Below are positions 1 to 8,130 of a stretch of 64,000 nt of DNA, piece after piece. The translations under genes were made by a program, and so were the position numbers. Within the stretch, counting starts at the first letter, position 1. The number at the start of each line of letters is the position of its first letter. The stretch spans positions 1-64,000 of the forward strand of contig NZ_CP045687.1 in the NCBI RefSeq assembly GCF_009601705.1, read 5' to 3'. Source of the stretch: Sulfolobus sp. E5-1-F. GTDB lineage: Archaea; Thermoproteota; Thermoprotei_A; Sulfolobales; Sulfolobaceae. The notes beneath the pieces were generated by a model. The model saw only the letters and a program-made list of their open reading frames with translations, was not told the DNA's origin and did not search any database.

Positions 1-65
1 TTTTATAATGTGAGAAAATCTTGGATCATATAAAGATAAAAGGTTTGAGAGGAAAAAAAAAATGT

Positions 66-197
66 ATGTCGACAGTGTCTTCTAATAACTCTAGTATACT
101 GATAGGATTGAGCAGTAATACTATTCAGTTGATCTTGGAGATAATACTAACAATACTATTTTTCCTTGTTCCACTAATTTTCTGGTTATTTCTCTAG
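66..197 (+). CDS. small single-span membrane protein, 43 aa
   Basis: An ATG at 66 opens a 43-residue frame that ends in TAG at 195-197. The first half is Ser/Asn-rich (MSTVSSNNSS), and residues 20-43 form one long hydrophobic segment, so the product would be a small membrane protein with a short polar N-terminus. The stop codon lies directly before a GGAGG stretch (197-201) that precedes the start of the AAA ATPase pseudogene at 202, so the two look co-transcribed. I do not recognise a family. The tight coupling and clean membrane segment make it a plausible gene, but it is too short to be sure from sequence alone. Confidence 0.4.
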   Translation: MSTVSSNNSSILIGLSSNTIQLILEIILTILFFLVPLIFWLFL

Positions 198-201
198 GAG
201 G

Positions 202-1817
202 ATGATGATAGGAAATACTACTAAAAATAGAAGACCTAAAGTTTATATATTCCTAATATTAGATGGGATGAAATATATGATTTAAAAGATGTTAAAATAA
301 GATTGGAAGAATTAGCTAAAATGGTTCAAGAGGGAAGGGCATACGGAGTAATACTCTTTGGTCCACCTGGAACTGGTAAAACAACAATTGCGAAGGCTCT
401 AGCAAATAAATTAGGCTGGGCTTTCTTTGAGTTGAGACCAAGCAAAATATTAAGTAAGTGGTATGGTGAGAGTGAACTATTGTTAGATAGTTTCTTCGAT
501 CAAGTAGAAATGAACACACCAGCTGTTGTGTTTATAGACGAATTGGATAGCCTAGCTATGAGTAGGCAGAGTGATCTGCATGAAGTTACTCATAGGTTAG
601 TAAATATAATGTTAATGAGACTTCAAGATTTACACGATAAGAGCTTAAGGGTGTTAATAATCGGAGCGACAAATGTACCTCAAGAAATTGATGAAGCGTT
701 TTTAAGACCAGGGAGATTTGACGAAGTAATCTACGTGGCTTTACCAGATGAGAAAAGTAGAGAGGAAATATGGAGGGGTTACATAAAGAGGGAAGACGTA
801 AATTATTCCCTATTGGCTAAAAAGAGTGAAAGATTTTCTCCTGCAGATATTAAGAACGTTGTTGATAAGGTTATGAGTAAGAATAATAGTCCAAAAACTG
901 AAGACTTTCTAAGAGAAATTGAGAATTACAAACCATCTATTCAACTTTCAACTATAATTAAATTTGAAAATATTGCTAGAAAATATGAAAGGATAAAACT
1001 AATAATAAAGACGTATGGTGTTCCTAACATTTCTTGGAATGATTTAGGAGATTTAGAGGAGGTTAAGAGGATAATAAGGGAGTCAATAGTATTACCCATA
1101 ACCAATAAGGAGTTTGCCGAGAAATGGAATATATCCGGTTAAAGGCATACTCCTATATGGCCCACCTGGGACTGGAAAACTAGTATTGCTAAGGCCCTAG
1201 CTAATGACTTGAGGTTTAATTTCATAGAACTGTCTGGAGAGGAGGTAAGTAGTGCTGGTCCTCTAGATGCCCCAAAGATTATAGCTGAGAAATTCTATAT
1301 TGCCCTAGATAACGCACCGGCAATTATATTCATTGATGAGATAGATATGATAGCGAGGAATAGAATGGCTAATGAATGGAGAAATGCCTTAACGGAATTA
1401 TTAAGGCAAATGGATGGTTTAAGGGAAATCCATAACGTAATAGTGGTTGGTGCTACTAACAGACCTTGGGACTTAGACCCAGCAATATTGAGGCTGGCAG
1501 ATTCGATAAGATAATTTACATCCCTCCACCAAATAAGGAAGGAAGGGAAAAGTATTAGAGGTGCTTATAAGAGATCTAACTGTAAGTAGAGATGTTATTT
1601 CAAAGGTTGCTGAACTTACCGAGAATTATACTCCAGCAGATTTAAAACTAGTTGTGGAGGAAGTAAAGAGGAATTTACTAAGAGAGGCGTCAATTAACGG
1701 TAATTTAAGACTGAAGTAAAGTTAGAGGATTTCATGGATGTGTTAAAGAGAGTAAAGGCGAGCTTAGATAGACAGACATTAATGATGTATGAGAAGTTTG
1801 GATTTGAAAGAAGATAA
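202..1817 (+). pseudogene. tandem AAA+ ATPase (CDC48/VAT-like), multiply frameshifted
   Basis: Two AAA ATPase modules can be read only by changing frame several times. Module 1 has Walker A GPPGTGKT (about 361-384), Walker B VVFIDELD and sensor GATNVP followed by an arginine finger region FLRPGRFDE. Module 2 has GPPGTGK (about 1159-1179), Walker B IIFIDEID and GATNRPWDLDPAIL. Frame breaks fall near 245-251, at about 1140, after the second Walker A (GGAAAACTAG lacks one A), at about 1492 (AGGCTGGCAG lacks one C), at about 1548 (GGGAAAAG lacks one A) and at about 1710 (AAGACTG lacks one A). Repaired, the protein would be about 540 residues, without the large substrate-binding N-domain of CDC48. 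The start at 202 or 205 follows GGAGG. Loss in short base runs suggests decay, although base-calling error cannot be excluded. Confidence 0.8.
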
Positions 1818-1860
1818 GCTTGGGGAAAAAGTTTAATCCTAATGCGATTAAGATAATAGC

Positions 1861-2055
1861 GTGCAGAACTGGATCAAAGGACTTATTGGTTTCTCTCTAT
1901 TTTTACTTATACTCGAGGCTATGCTTCTGTATAGTATTAAATTGGTCTCATATCCTTTTCTTCTCTACTCGTCCCTTGTATATTTCTTCGTTTTACTATT
2001 AGCTCTGTATCTCGGTGATTTCAATGCACCTAAAAGGACTAATAAAAAGAGATGA
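1861..2055 (+). CDS. small two-span membrane protein, 64 aa
   Basis: A GTG at 1861 starts a 64-residue frame. Residues 7-27 and 30-51 are strongly hydrophobic, giving two membrane spans, and the tail is basic (APKRTNKKR). It follows the AAA ATPase pseudogene by 43 bases and overlaps the next coding region, which can start at the ATG at 2024. This arrangement suggests one transcription unit of AAA ATPase plus membrane proteins. No family was recognised. The competing frame at 1820-2002 has lower-quality composition and was not used. Confidence 0.5.
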   Translation: MQNWIKGLIGFSLFLLILEAMLLYSIKLVSYPFLLYSSLVYFFVLLLALYLGDFNAPKRTNKKR

Positions 2056-3651
2056 TATAATTTACGTATCAGTTTTTGTAATAATATTTTTAATAGCGCT
2101 GAGGAATTATATACTATCTCCTCCTTACACACTGGGAGATACTACAATACTTCCACCTACAAATCCTGGTTATATACGCCATCAGCTACGATAGAATACT
2201 ATTTATCCCTCTTGATGGGTAACAACAACCTCATAAAAACGTTGAACTTCCTCGCTTTCATAATAGGGCCAATTTCTATTTACTTTACGTTAGGAAAGAA
2301 AGGCGATTTATTTAAAAGACTAATCTTACCTTTGATCTTTACATTAAACCCTATTGCAATTTCAATATTTTATGCTGGAGATGGTGAAAGTATACTTTTA
2401 GTCTACTCGTTACAACCACTAGTGTACTATCTTACATACAAAATTCTAAACGACGCAAAGGATAGATTGAAATATTTCATTTATTTGAGTATTGTAGAGG
2501 TAATTGGCCAGATCTTCTTCTTTCAAATGTTTCTCTTCTCCTTCTTTTTTCAATTACCCTTTATCTTACTATCAATTAGAGAGAAAAAATATTCGTTTTT
2601 AATCTACCCTATTCTGGCTGATCTACTGGGATTTCTATCAGAACTATCTTGGGAAATTTACTTATACATAGGCGTTGTCCCTAGCGTATTAGTTTCCCCA
2701 TCAAATACTCTAGTAAGATTAGGATTAGCCTATTATTCTACAATAGTGTCAGCTCTTCTATTCGCTATTGTAATAATTACCGCTTTTACATATAAAAATA
2801 AATACGCTTTGGCCACAATTTCCTCACTAGGATTTCTACTTGTAATTTATTCTATTTTGCAGAACTTTCAATTCAATATTCCAATCATTTCTGCATTGCT
2901 TGCTGCTATAACAACATTCCAAACTAAGGTATACCTACTAAGTTTCGGTCTTCTGGATATAAGTTTGTTTTATCTAAAAAGAACTAAGGAGCTCATAATA
3001 CCTTTACTCTCGTTGATATTAATAGTTCTTCTTACAAATACTGGAGGTTTGCAAGCAACAACTTATTCGATCTTCTCCTTTAGCCCACAAGCAGTACCTA
3101 CTTGGTATTATCAACTTTATGATTACTTAGCTCAAAATAATCCGAGTAATGTTTACTCTTTAGCAACTCAGTATCAATACTTACAATATTTGCCGGGATT
3201 TAGTGGCTTCGTTTATGATCCTAGCTTTATCCATAATCTAACTAGCCCGTTTTATGGAATGAAATATCTTCTTTCAACATCGCAGATAAATTACACCGGA
3301 ATAAGACTGGTGAAAACATTTGGTCCAATTCTAGTATACTACAACGAGAATTATACCGGGTTAGTACATTACTTAAATGGAAGTCCAGTTAGCAATTACA
3401 GTATTTCCAGTGACGAGATCAGAATCTTTGGTGATAAGTCACCTTACGTAGTCTCATTACCGTATTCAAGATATTGGAGTAATGCTGAAAATTACAGTGG
3501 TTTTCTTGAACTTATTAGTAATATTTCCCAGAATTCTCTTATAACTTTAATACACAAATTGTTCTTTGTTAGCTTATTTTTCCTTATCTTACCTTTCATT
3601 CTGTTGATTTTTGAAAAAGGTCCCATGAAGAGTCTCATAGTCGGTCGCTGA
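2024..3651 (+). pseudogene. polytopic membrane protein, one frameshift
   Basis: An ATG at 2024 gives a 56-residue start (MHLKGLIKRDDII, one membrane span, then SPPYTLGDTTILPPTNPG) that stops at 2192. The long frame that follows begins in a different phase, and its open reading extends upstream as YTPSATIEYYLSLL into the same place, so a single indel near 2170-2175 most likely splits one gene. The rest is 479 residues with about ten hydrophobic spans, a 140-residue Asn/Tyr/Ser-rich outside loop with several N-glycosylation sequons (for example NYT, NLT, NYS, NIS), and a last span before FEKG. This layout resembles large Sulfolobales membrane proteins of unknown role and archaeal glycosyltransferase-like membrane proteins, but no catalytic motif was seen. 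The final 10 codons run into an inverted repeat. If translation instead starts at 2212, the 479-residue part alone could be expressed. Confidence 0.6.
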
Positions 3652-3680
3652 CACGACCTTCATTCTCAATCTTCATGGGA
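3621..3680. repeat. 60-base inverted repeat with inner hairpin
   Basis: TCCCATGAAGA (3621-3631) is perfectly complementary to TCTTCATGGGA (3670-3680). Inside, GGTCG (3643-3647) pairs with CGACC (3654-3658). The left arm encodes the end of the membrane protein and the stop codon lies inside the structure, so it may be a terminator-like fold, or a small inserted element that replaced the original C-terminus. Confidence 0.6.
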
Positions 3681-3979
3681 TTCTATATATAGTATGGGGT
3701 TATGCTATTTTATTTTTGTCCTAAATCTATTGTTGTAGTCCTTACAAACTATATGCAGAAAACTTCATGTGGGTGAGGTTATCAATTCATTATGTTTTTC
3801 CTTTAATGTCCTATCTTTAGGTGCCTACTCATAAATAAAACGACTGCTTACTGTACTTGGCGAGATATGGGGCTGTGAAGCAAAACTCTCTATCCTCTGA
3901 GAGTAGTTAGCTCACGTTCAATAAATCAGTTAAAATAATTCTCGCAACGCTTATTACCCATGGTTTAAAGTTTTATAGT
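3652..3979. other. intergenic stretch with a probable IS200/IS605-type end remnant
   Basis: No open frame of note is present. Bases 3862-3915 read as gatatggggctgtgaagc, then a hairpin ACTCTC (3885-3890) / GAGAGT (3899-3904) with an 8-base loop, then agtagttagctcac. A GTGAAGC block, a short hairpin and a terminal GTTAGCTCAC-like sequence are the usual look of the right end of tnpB-bearing IS200/IS605 elements, which is also the omega-RNA scaffold. No tnpB remains on either side. The match is from memory of the pattern and not from an alignment. A TATA-like TTTAAAG sits at about 3964, close to the next gene. Confidence 0.35.
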
Positions 3980-4690
3980 ATGGATTATAGGCCCTTCATA
4001 AAAATTCTTCTCACTCTAGTAATTTTTGCCCTTGTGGACTATGTAGTCAGTGTAATTTTGAAAGCACTAACGTTTTACTTTCCTCAAATATCCACGTATA
4101 CCTCTGATGCCTTTACAGCATTAACGGTTATTATAATAGCCATAGGTGGTTTTTACATTATAAGAATTTTACAAGGTGTAATTTACAATCAATTACTAAT
4201 AAAATTAGAGAAAAGTACTGCATCTAGTATAAAAGTCGCCCTCGATATCATATTTTATACAATTTTAGTTCTTGTAATACTAGCAGCATTAAAAGTAAAC
4301 TTAACTGGAGTATTAGTTGGTGGGGCCGTAGGTGGTATTATAATTGGTTTAGCAGTCCAAACTATTGCGCAAAATACTATCTGGAATATTAGTGACTTCT
4401 AGTAGAACCATAAGGCTGAACGATTCCGTTTCATTAATATCATGGATATGGGGAGGCCCAATTATCGGAGAAGTAAGTAAGTAAGATATCACTACTCTTT
4501 ACAGAAATTAAGACAATTAATGGAAACACTATCAAGATACCTAATTCAGCGTTTCTAGTAAATACTGTATTTCAAAAATTGGAATCTGAACACTCCTTAA
4601 TATATCCTTATCAATTATTGATTAATGCAGACGTTCCAGCTAACGATCTACTTAATTTAGCTAAGGCTTATATTAATGACTCTTTTCCTA

Positions 4691-5836
4691 ATAGTACTTT
4701 ATAGATTTTATCGTAGTCTGAATAGTTTCTTATAGTCAAGGAAGTATCCATAAACGTTTTTCAAGTACCTTGAGAGAGCCTTTACACCAAGGTGGGAACC
4801 GAGCTCATACTTCAAGATGTGGAGGAAGTTCACAACTAGGCCAACAAGCTTCATGTATCCGAGGATCTTGACTACGCTCTTGAACGAACTGCTCCTAAGG
4901 CCTAGGACCTTCAAATCCCTTATCACAGTTTCAACATCCCACCTATTCTCCCAAGTCGTTATTACCTCCTCAGAGGTCATGGTTAGGTCGGTCGTGAAGA
5001 AGTACCTCCTCCCGCAACCTTTATAATTATTAACTACAATTAATTTAATAGGAACGCCGAGGTACGTGACGGAGAACTCTCCCTCGGGGAACTCGGCGAC
5101 CGGCACGGATCTACCTCCCTCGGTAACCCGCGCGCTCGCCTTAAGTTCCGAAACAACACCGGGCAGAAGAGTTCTCCTGTTCACGTACCACGAATCGAAC
5201 GCTATTGAACTAACGTTAAGCCTCCTCCTCACTTTCTCTATCAGCTCAATTGCGATTTCGATCTTCGTTCTGAACTGGACTGGCTTCCCTTCTTGTTTCA
5301 AGATATTCACGACTTTTTGTGGTAGGTAGATCTCGAGGTGGATCAAGTAGACCTCGTTGGTTTCCAAGTCCCTTATTGTGGCTACAAGGATTTGGTGTGC
5401 TGGGATGTAGGTTTTATCCTTCCTGGAGTAGAAGAATTGGGTCATGTGAGCTGAGACCCACGCGGCTTCAGCGTAGTATTTCTCGTTTAGTGTGTCGTCT
5501 ATTGAGAGCTGGACCTTGTGTTCCCCTACTAATTCCTTCACTACTTCGATTAGATCGACCTTAGCGACCTCCTCTAACTTCCTCAAGGCGTATTCGTAGT
5601 CAATTCCAGCCGTGGTGCACTTGGTCCTCATTGATCCATCTTCGATCAGAGATGCGCCCAGTAACTTCACTAGGGATTTACTGCCTAGCGTCTTCTTCAC
5701 TTTCTCTAGGTACTTCCTTACCCTTGCAAATCGTCTGTTGAAGAGACTCGTTATTTTCATTGTTTAGTCTTGGTATTATCATCCTAAAAAGTTTTTAAGG
5801 TATTTCAAATTGACGTCATTTTCAGGAAACTACTAT
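4691..5836 (-). mobile_element. IS4/ISH3-like insertion sequence, copy A (1146 bp)
   Basis: The element is bounded by a perfect 4-base target duplication CCTA (4687-4690 and 5837-5840). Its ends are short imperfect inverted repeats: ATAGTACTTT at 4691 and the complement of ATAGTAGTTT at 5836. The copy at 35023-36168 matches over exactly 1146 bases in the opposite orientation, and bases just outside differ, which fixes the boundaries. One transposase gene fills it. Parts are clearly richer in G+C than the host (for example 5060-5150), a sign of separate history. A named Sulfolobus IS surely corresponds, but I could not decide which from sequence alone. Confidence 0.92.
4708..5760 (-). CDS. transposase, IS4/ISH3-like, copy A
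   Basis: The 350-residue protein is a DDE transposase. Candidate acidic residues are D88/D89 (LSIDDT), D189 (IAFDSWYVN) and E277. The C-terminal region carries the IS4 signature Y-(2)-R-(3)-E-(6)-K with Trp in place of Tyr: W270, R273, E277, K284. The gene is intact, starts at ATG 52 bases beyond the strand break nearest 5836 when the outer 24 bases of shared leader are allowed for, and leaves only 17 bases after its stop. The translation is identical to the copy at 35099-36151. It should be able to cut and paste its own element. Confidence 0.93.
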   Translation of the reverse strand: MKITSLFNRRFARVRKYLEKVKKTLGSKSLVKLLGASLIEDGSMRTKCTTAGIDYEYALRKLEEVAKVDLIEVVKELVGEHKVQLSIDDTLNEKYYAEAAWVSAHMTQFFYSRKDKTYIPAHQILVATIRDLETNEVYLIHLEIYLPQKVVNILKQEGKPVQFRTKIEIAIELIEKVRRRLNVSSIAFDSWYVNRRTLLPGVVSELKASARVTEGGRSVPVAEFPEGEFSVTYLGVPIKLIVVNNYKGCGRRYFFTTDLTMTSEEVITTWENRWDVETVIRDLKVLGLRSSSFKSVVKILGYMKLVGLVVNFLHILKYELGSHLGVKALSRYLKNVYGYFLDYKKLFRLR

Positions 5837-6107
5837 CCTAAAATGAAAATCAGATTACCAGAAATTTACTTCACGGGAAAAAATGGAGGTACAAACGCTT
5901 TTACTATTATTTTACATTTCGATGATATAAATCAACTCAATGACATATTAAGTTTAGTAAATGAGGCATTCGATAAGGTTTACTGGGAACTTAAGAAAAA
6001 GAGTTAAATTATAGATCAAGTCTAATACTAAAATAGAAATGTATTAAAAGATTATATTATATGTTATAGTTTAAACTTTATTATACACAAAGCCACACTA
6101 ATATATA

Positions 6108-6521
6108 ATGGAATGGACAAAGATAATAAAAACCAAGCACGATATCGATATAGTAGTCAAAATAATAGCTAATCCAGAATTTTTCATACCTTTAGTTTTG
6201 CCGGTTAGGAAATTTATTCTGAGTTCTGATAAATTATATAGATGTGAAGGGGATATAGGAGGATTACCCGTTATTTTCCATGGCAGAGAATATGTTGGAT
6301 CTTATACAATTACTCACGTAATTGAATTTTATAAACAACCAAACATCTCTGGAAAAATAAATATTCAAGGTATCGAGGATAAAGTAAATATTACCGTATT
6401 ACTTCAGAATTTATATATTATATATTTACCGTTAAGAGTATACATATCCAATAAATTAAATGAGCTAGAGAAAATATTTGATGAGAAAATTCGACTAGAG
6501 AGAATAAAGAGAAAACTTTGA
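6108..6521 (+). CDS. hypothetical protein, possibly SRPBCC/START-like, 137 aa
   Basis: The protein opens with MEWTKIIKTKHDIDIVVKIIANPEFFIPLVLP, a pattern of one strand, a helix with 'NPEFFIPLVLPV', and later alternating strands (CEGDIGGLPVIFHGREY, GSYTITHVIEFY, GKINIQGIEDKVNITVLLQ) before a long charged helix (SNKLNELEKIFDEKIRLERIKRKL). This strand-rich body closed by a helix resembles SRPBCC ligand-binding folds such as CoxG-like proteins, but that is inference from pattern only. It begins 22-30 bases after an AT-rich TATA-like stretch, so it may be leaderless. It converges with the winged-helix gene, with a gap of 7 bases. Confidence 0.7.
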   Translation: MEWTKIIKTKHDIDIVVKIIANPEFFIPLVLPVRKFILSSDKLYRCEGDIGGLPVIFHGREYVGSYTITHVIEFYKQPNISGKINIQGIEDKVNITVLLQNLYIIYLPLRVYISNKLNELEKIFDEKIRLERIKRKL

Positions 6522-6528
6522 CTACTTA

Positions 6529-6849
6529 TTATTGTTTATCCACGTTGGGTTTTAAAAGTTCGATGACTTTCTCCCTAGCATAATACAAATTCTCTCTTAT
6601 CTTTATAAACTCCTCAATATGTGCCCTCAACAATTTACCCTTTTCAGTTATTTCATAGAGCCTCTTTCCATTTTCAGTTTTAATGCTTAAAGCACCTGTT
6701 TTTATTAATTGATCTAAATATTTCTGAGCTACTGCATAATTTATGCCAGCGCCATATATAACCCTTGTAACACCGCATTCAGGATCGCAACTTTTCAATA
6801 TATCAAGTATTATTTCCATTTCTCCTCTTTTACGCCGTTGAAGTTGCAT
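6529..6849 (-). CDS. winged-helix DNA-binding protein, Sso10a-like
   Basis: The 106-residue protein has the layout of the Sulfolobus Sso10a group: basic start MQLQRRKRGEMEIILDILKSC, a helix-turn-helix (TRVIYGAGINYAVAQKYLDQLIKTG), a beta wing (ALSIKTENGKRLYEITEKGK) and a long C-terminal helix (residues 76-100) that forms the antiparallel coiled-coil dimer in this family. Known members are abundant DNA-bending or architectural proteins or local regulators. A TATA box (GTTATAAAT, about 6870-6879 on the complement) lies 26 bases before the ATG, so the mRNA is probably leaderless. A 108-base inverted repeat just upstream could be its own operator. A CDPEC cysteine pair is an addition of unclear meaning. 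Confidence 0.85.
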   Translation of the reverse strand: MQLQRRKRGEMEIILDILKSCDPECGVTRVIYGAGINYAVAQKYLDQLIKTGALSIKTENGKRLYEITEKGKLLRAHIEEFIKIRENLYYAREKVIELLKPNVDKQ

Positions 6850-6880
6850 ATGATAATATATAAGTAGAAGGTTATAAATA

Positions 6881-6988
6881 TTATCGGAAAATTTAATAAC
6901 AGCGAAAATATTATAGGAATAGATTGAAATTTAGAACTCAATATTAAAACCTAACAAGAAATTATCATGATAAAAATTTTTCCGATAA
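6881..6988. repeat. inverted repeat between regulator and channel genes
   Basis: TTATCGGAAAATTT (6881-6894) is matched by AAATTTTTCCGATAA (6974-6988), a 14-base complementary arm with one extra T. The arms bracket 79 AT-rich bases in the upstream region of the Sso10a-like gene, overlapping its promoter upstream side. It may be a pair of regulator sites or a small MITE-like element. Confidence 0.6.
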
Positions 6989-7027
6989 GTTAATGGTACT
7001 TCGATGTAAGTTTTTGGAGGAACTCTT

Positions 7028-8047
7028 TTAATCAGACAACTCTAGGAGTTCCCTAACCTTTTGAAAAGTCGATGGATTTCCTAGGACTATTAACTGATCT
7101 CCGGGGTTCAGTTCTGTATCCTTATTAAAATAAGGATCTATTTTGTGGTTTCTAATAATAGCTAACGGAATAACTTCATTAGGCAAATCACTAATTTTCT
7201 TCACCTTCCTAACTTCAAAGATTCCAATTATCATATCTCCAGTTCTTTCTGGAAATATTAAGCTTGCAATATTTGTTGAGAGAGCAGCACTAGCTGCTAT
7301 TCTGCCTATAATGTCTTCACTCGGTATTACCAAATCTGCTCCAGCAGTCTTAAAGAGATCAGTTAATGAGTAATCATTAATTGCAACTATTACTTTTAGG
7401 GGAGGGTTAAGTTTTTGTAGCTTAAGTGTTATTAACAGAGCTTCCATATCGTTATCCATTATAACTATAGCATTTTTTGCATAACTGATACCAGCTGAAA
7501 TTAAGTTATTATCGTCCTTAGGATCACCTAGGATTACTGCATCTCCTCTGATACCGTTAGCAATGTCTTTAGAACTGGTCAGCACAATGTAGTCTACACC
7601 AAATCTGTTTAGTCTCCTAACCGCGCTAAGTATTTCAGTACCGTTACCTATTAAAATAGGATGACCTTTCATATGTCTGCCTCTCCATCTGGCTTTTGCG
7701 TCATTCCATGTAGCTCTACTTATTAAGGTAGCTACAATATTCTGTATTATGCTAGTATATAACCCTACCGCAAGAATAATAGTTAACGTTAATGCTATCT
7801 TTTCGGTAGATGACATTTGGTAAATGTTAGGTGATTATAATCCTACTGTAGTTACTACATTCACTCCAGTGTATATAGCGGAAATCCAGTCTAAATGCTG
7901 ATAGTTTACAAAAACTATTGCGTTAATGAGTACTGCTACACCTAACAATATAATTTGAATATAGATCCTCTTAAATACTGAATATGGTGCAACTAGATTT
8001 TCTAAGATCGGTATAACTATCCTATTCCAAACTTTATCCTTATTCAC
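7028..8047 (-). pseudogene. two-helix potassium channel with RCK domains, in-frame stop in the pore
   Basis: The N-terminal part (8047-7835, 70 aa) has a transmembrane helix (IYIQIILLGVAVLINAIVF) and pore helix DWISAIYTGVNVVTTVGL. It ends in TAA at 7835-7837, just after the filter TVGL. Six codons later the same frame continues as MSSTEKIALTLTII (second transmembrane helix), then an RCK/TrkA-N Rossmann domain (GHPILIGNGTEILSAVRRL), and a TrkA-C domain (IIGIFEVRKVKKISDL to LIVLGNPSTFQKVRELL). No base is missing: TAA stands where relatives have Tyr, so one substitution kills the gene. The intact protein would be 339 residues. The 262-residue RCK part might still be made from ATG 7816. It is also possible that the stop is read through or is a sequencing error. 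Confidence 0.85.
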
Positions 8048-8130
8048 AAGTAGGATTTAATGTTATAATATTTTAAATAACCGCTTGGATTTGGGAAAAT
8101 CCTTAATAGCATTGCCTCATTATTTCAGTC

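Larger units (their letters stand above)
3980..6007 (+). pseudogene. MscS-family mechanosensitive channel, decayed and split by an insertion sequence
   Basis: The N-terminal part (3980-4402, 140 aa) has three membrane spans and the glycine/alanine-rich pore helix (VLVGGAVGGIIIGLAVQTIAQNT) that defines MscS. After 4402 the family's beta domain continues in other frames: SSRTIRLNDSVSLI, then IPNSAFLVNTVFQ, then NADVPANDLLNLAKAYIND. Visible lesions are a small deletion at about 4398, an extra AAGTAA in GTAAGTAAGTAAG at about 4476 that puts a stop in frame, and a further shift at about 4500. An IS then interrupts the codons at 4690. Beyond it, 5837-6007 supplies the missing C-terminus (PKMKIRLPEIYFTG to WELKKKS). 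Removing the IS and one copy of CCTA restores SFPKMKIRLPE exactly. Two intact MscS genes exist elsewhere in the window. Confidence 0.85.

Noticed and set aside
1820-2002. 60-codon frame in the small membrane gene region
   Set aside because: The overlapping frame at 1861-2055 has a clearer two-span profile with a basic tail.
3690-3960. CRISPR or repeat array in the gap before the MscS gene
   Set aside because: No regularly spaced repeats; only one hairpin and an IS-end-like sequence.
5319-5564. Open frames antisense to the transposase (also 5066-5329 and their mirror set at 35295-35793)
   Set aside because: They appear identically in both IS copies because the DNA is identical; the sense frame has the conserved DDE residues, so these are shadows.
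4691-5836. Naming the IS as ISC1217, ISC1225 or ISC1439
   Set aside because: Length 1146 bp and 4-base duplications did not let me match a name with confidence from memory.
7835-7837. Pyrrolysine or other sense use of the in-frame stops
   Set aside because: The stops differ (TAA, TAG, TAG), and Sulfolobales are not known to encode pyrrolysine; nonsense mutation is simpler.
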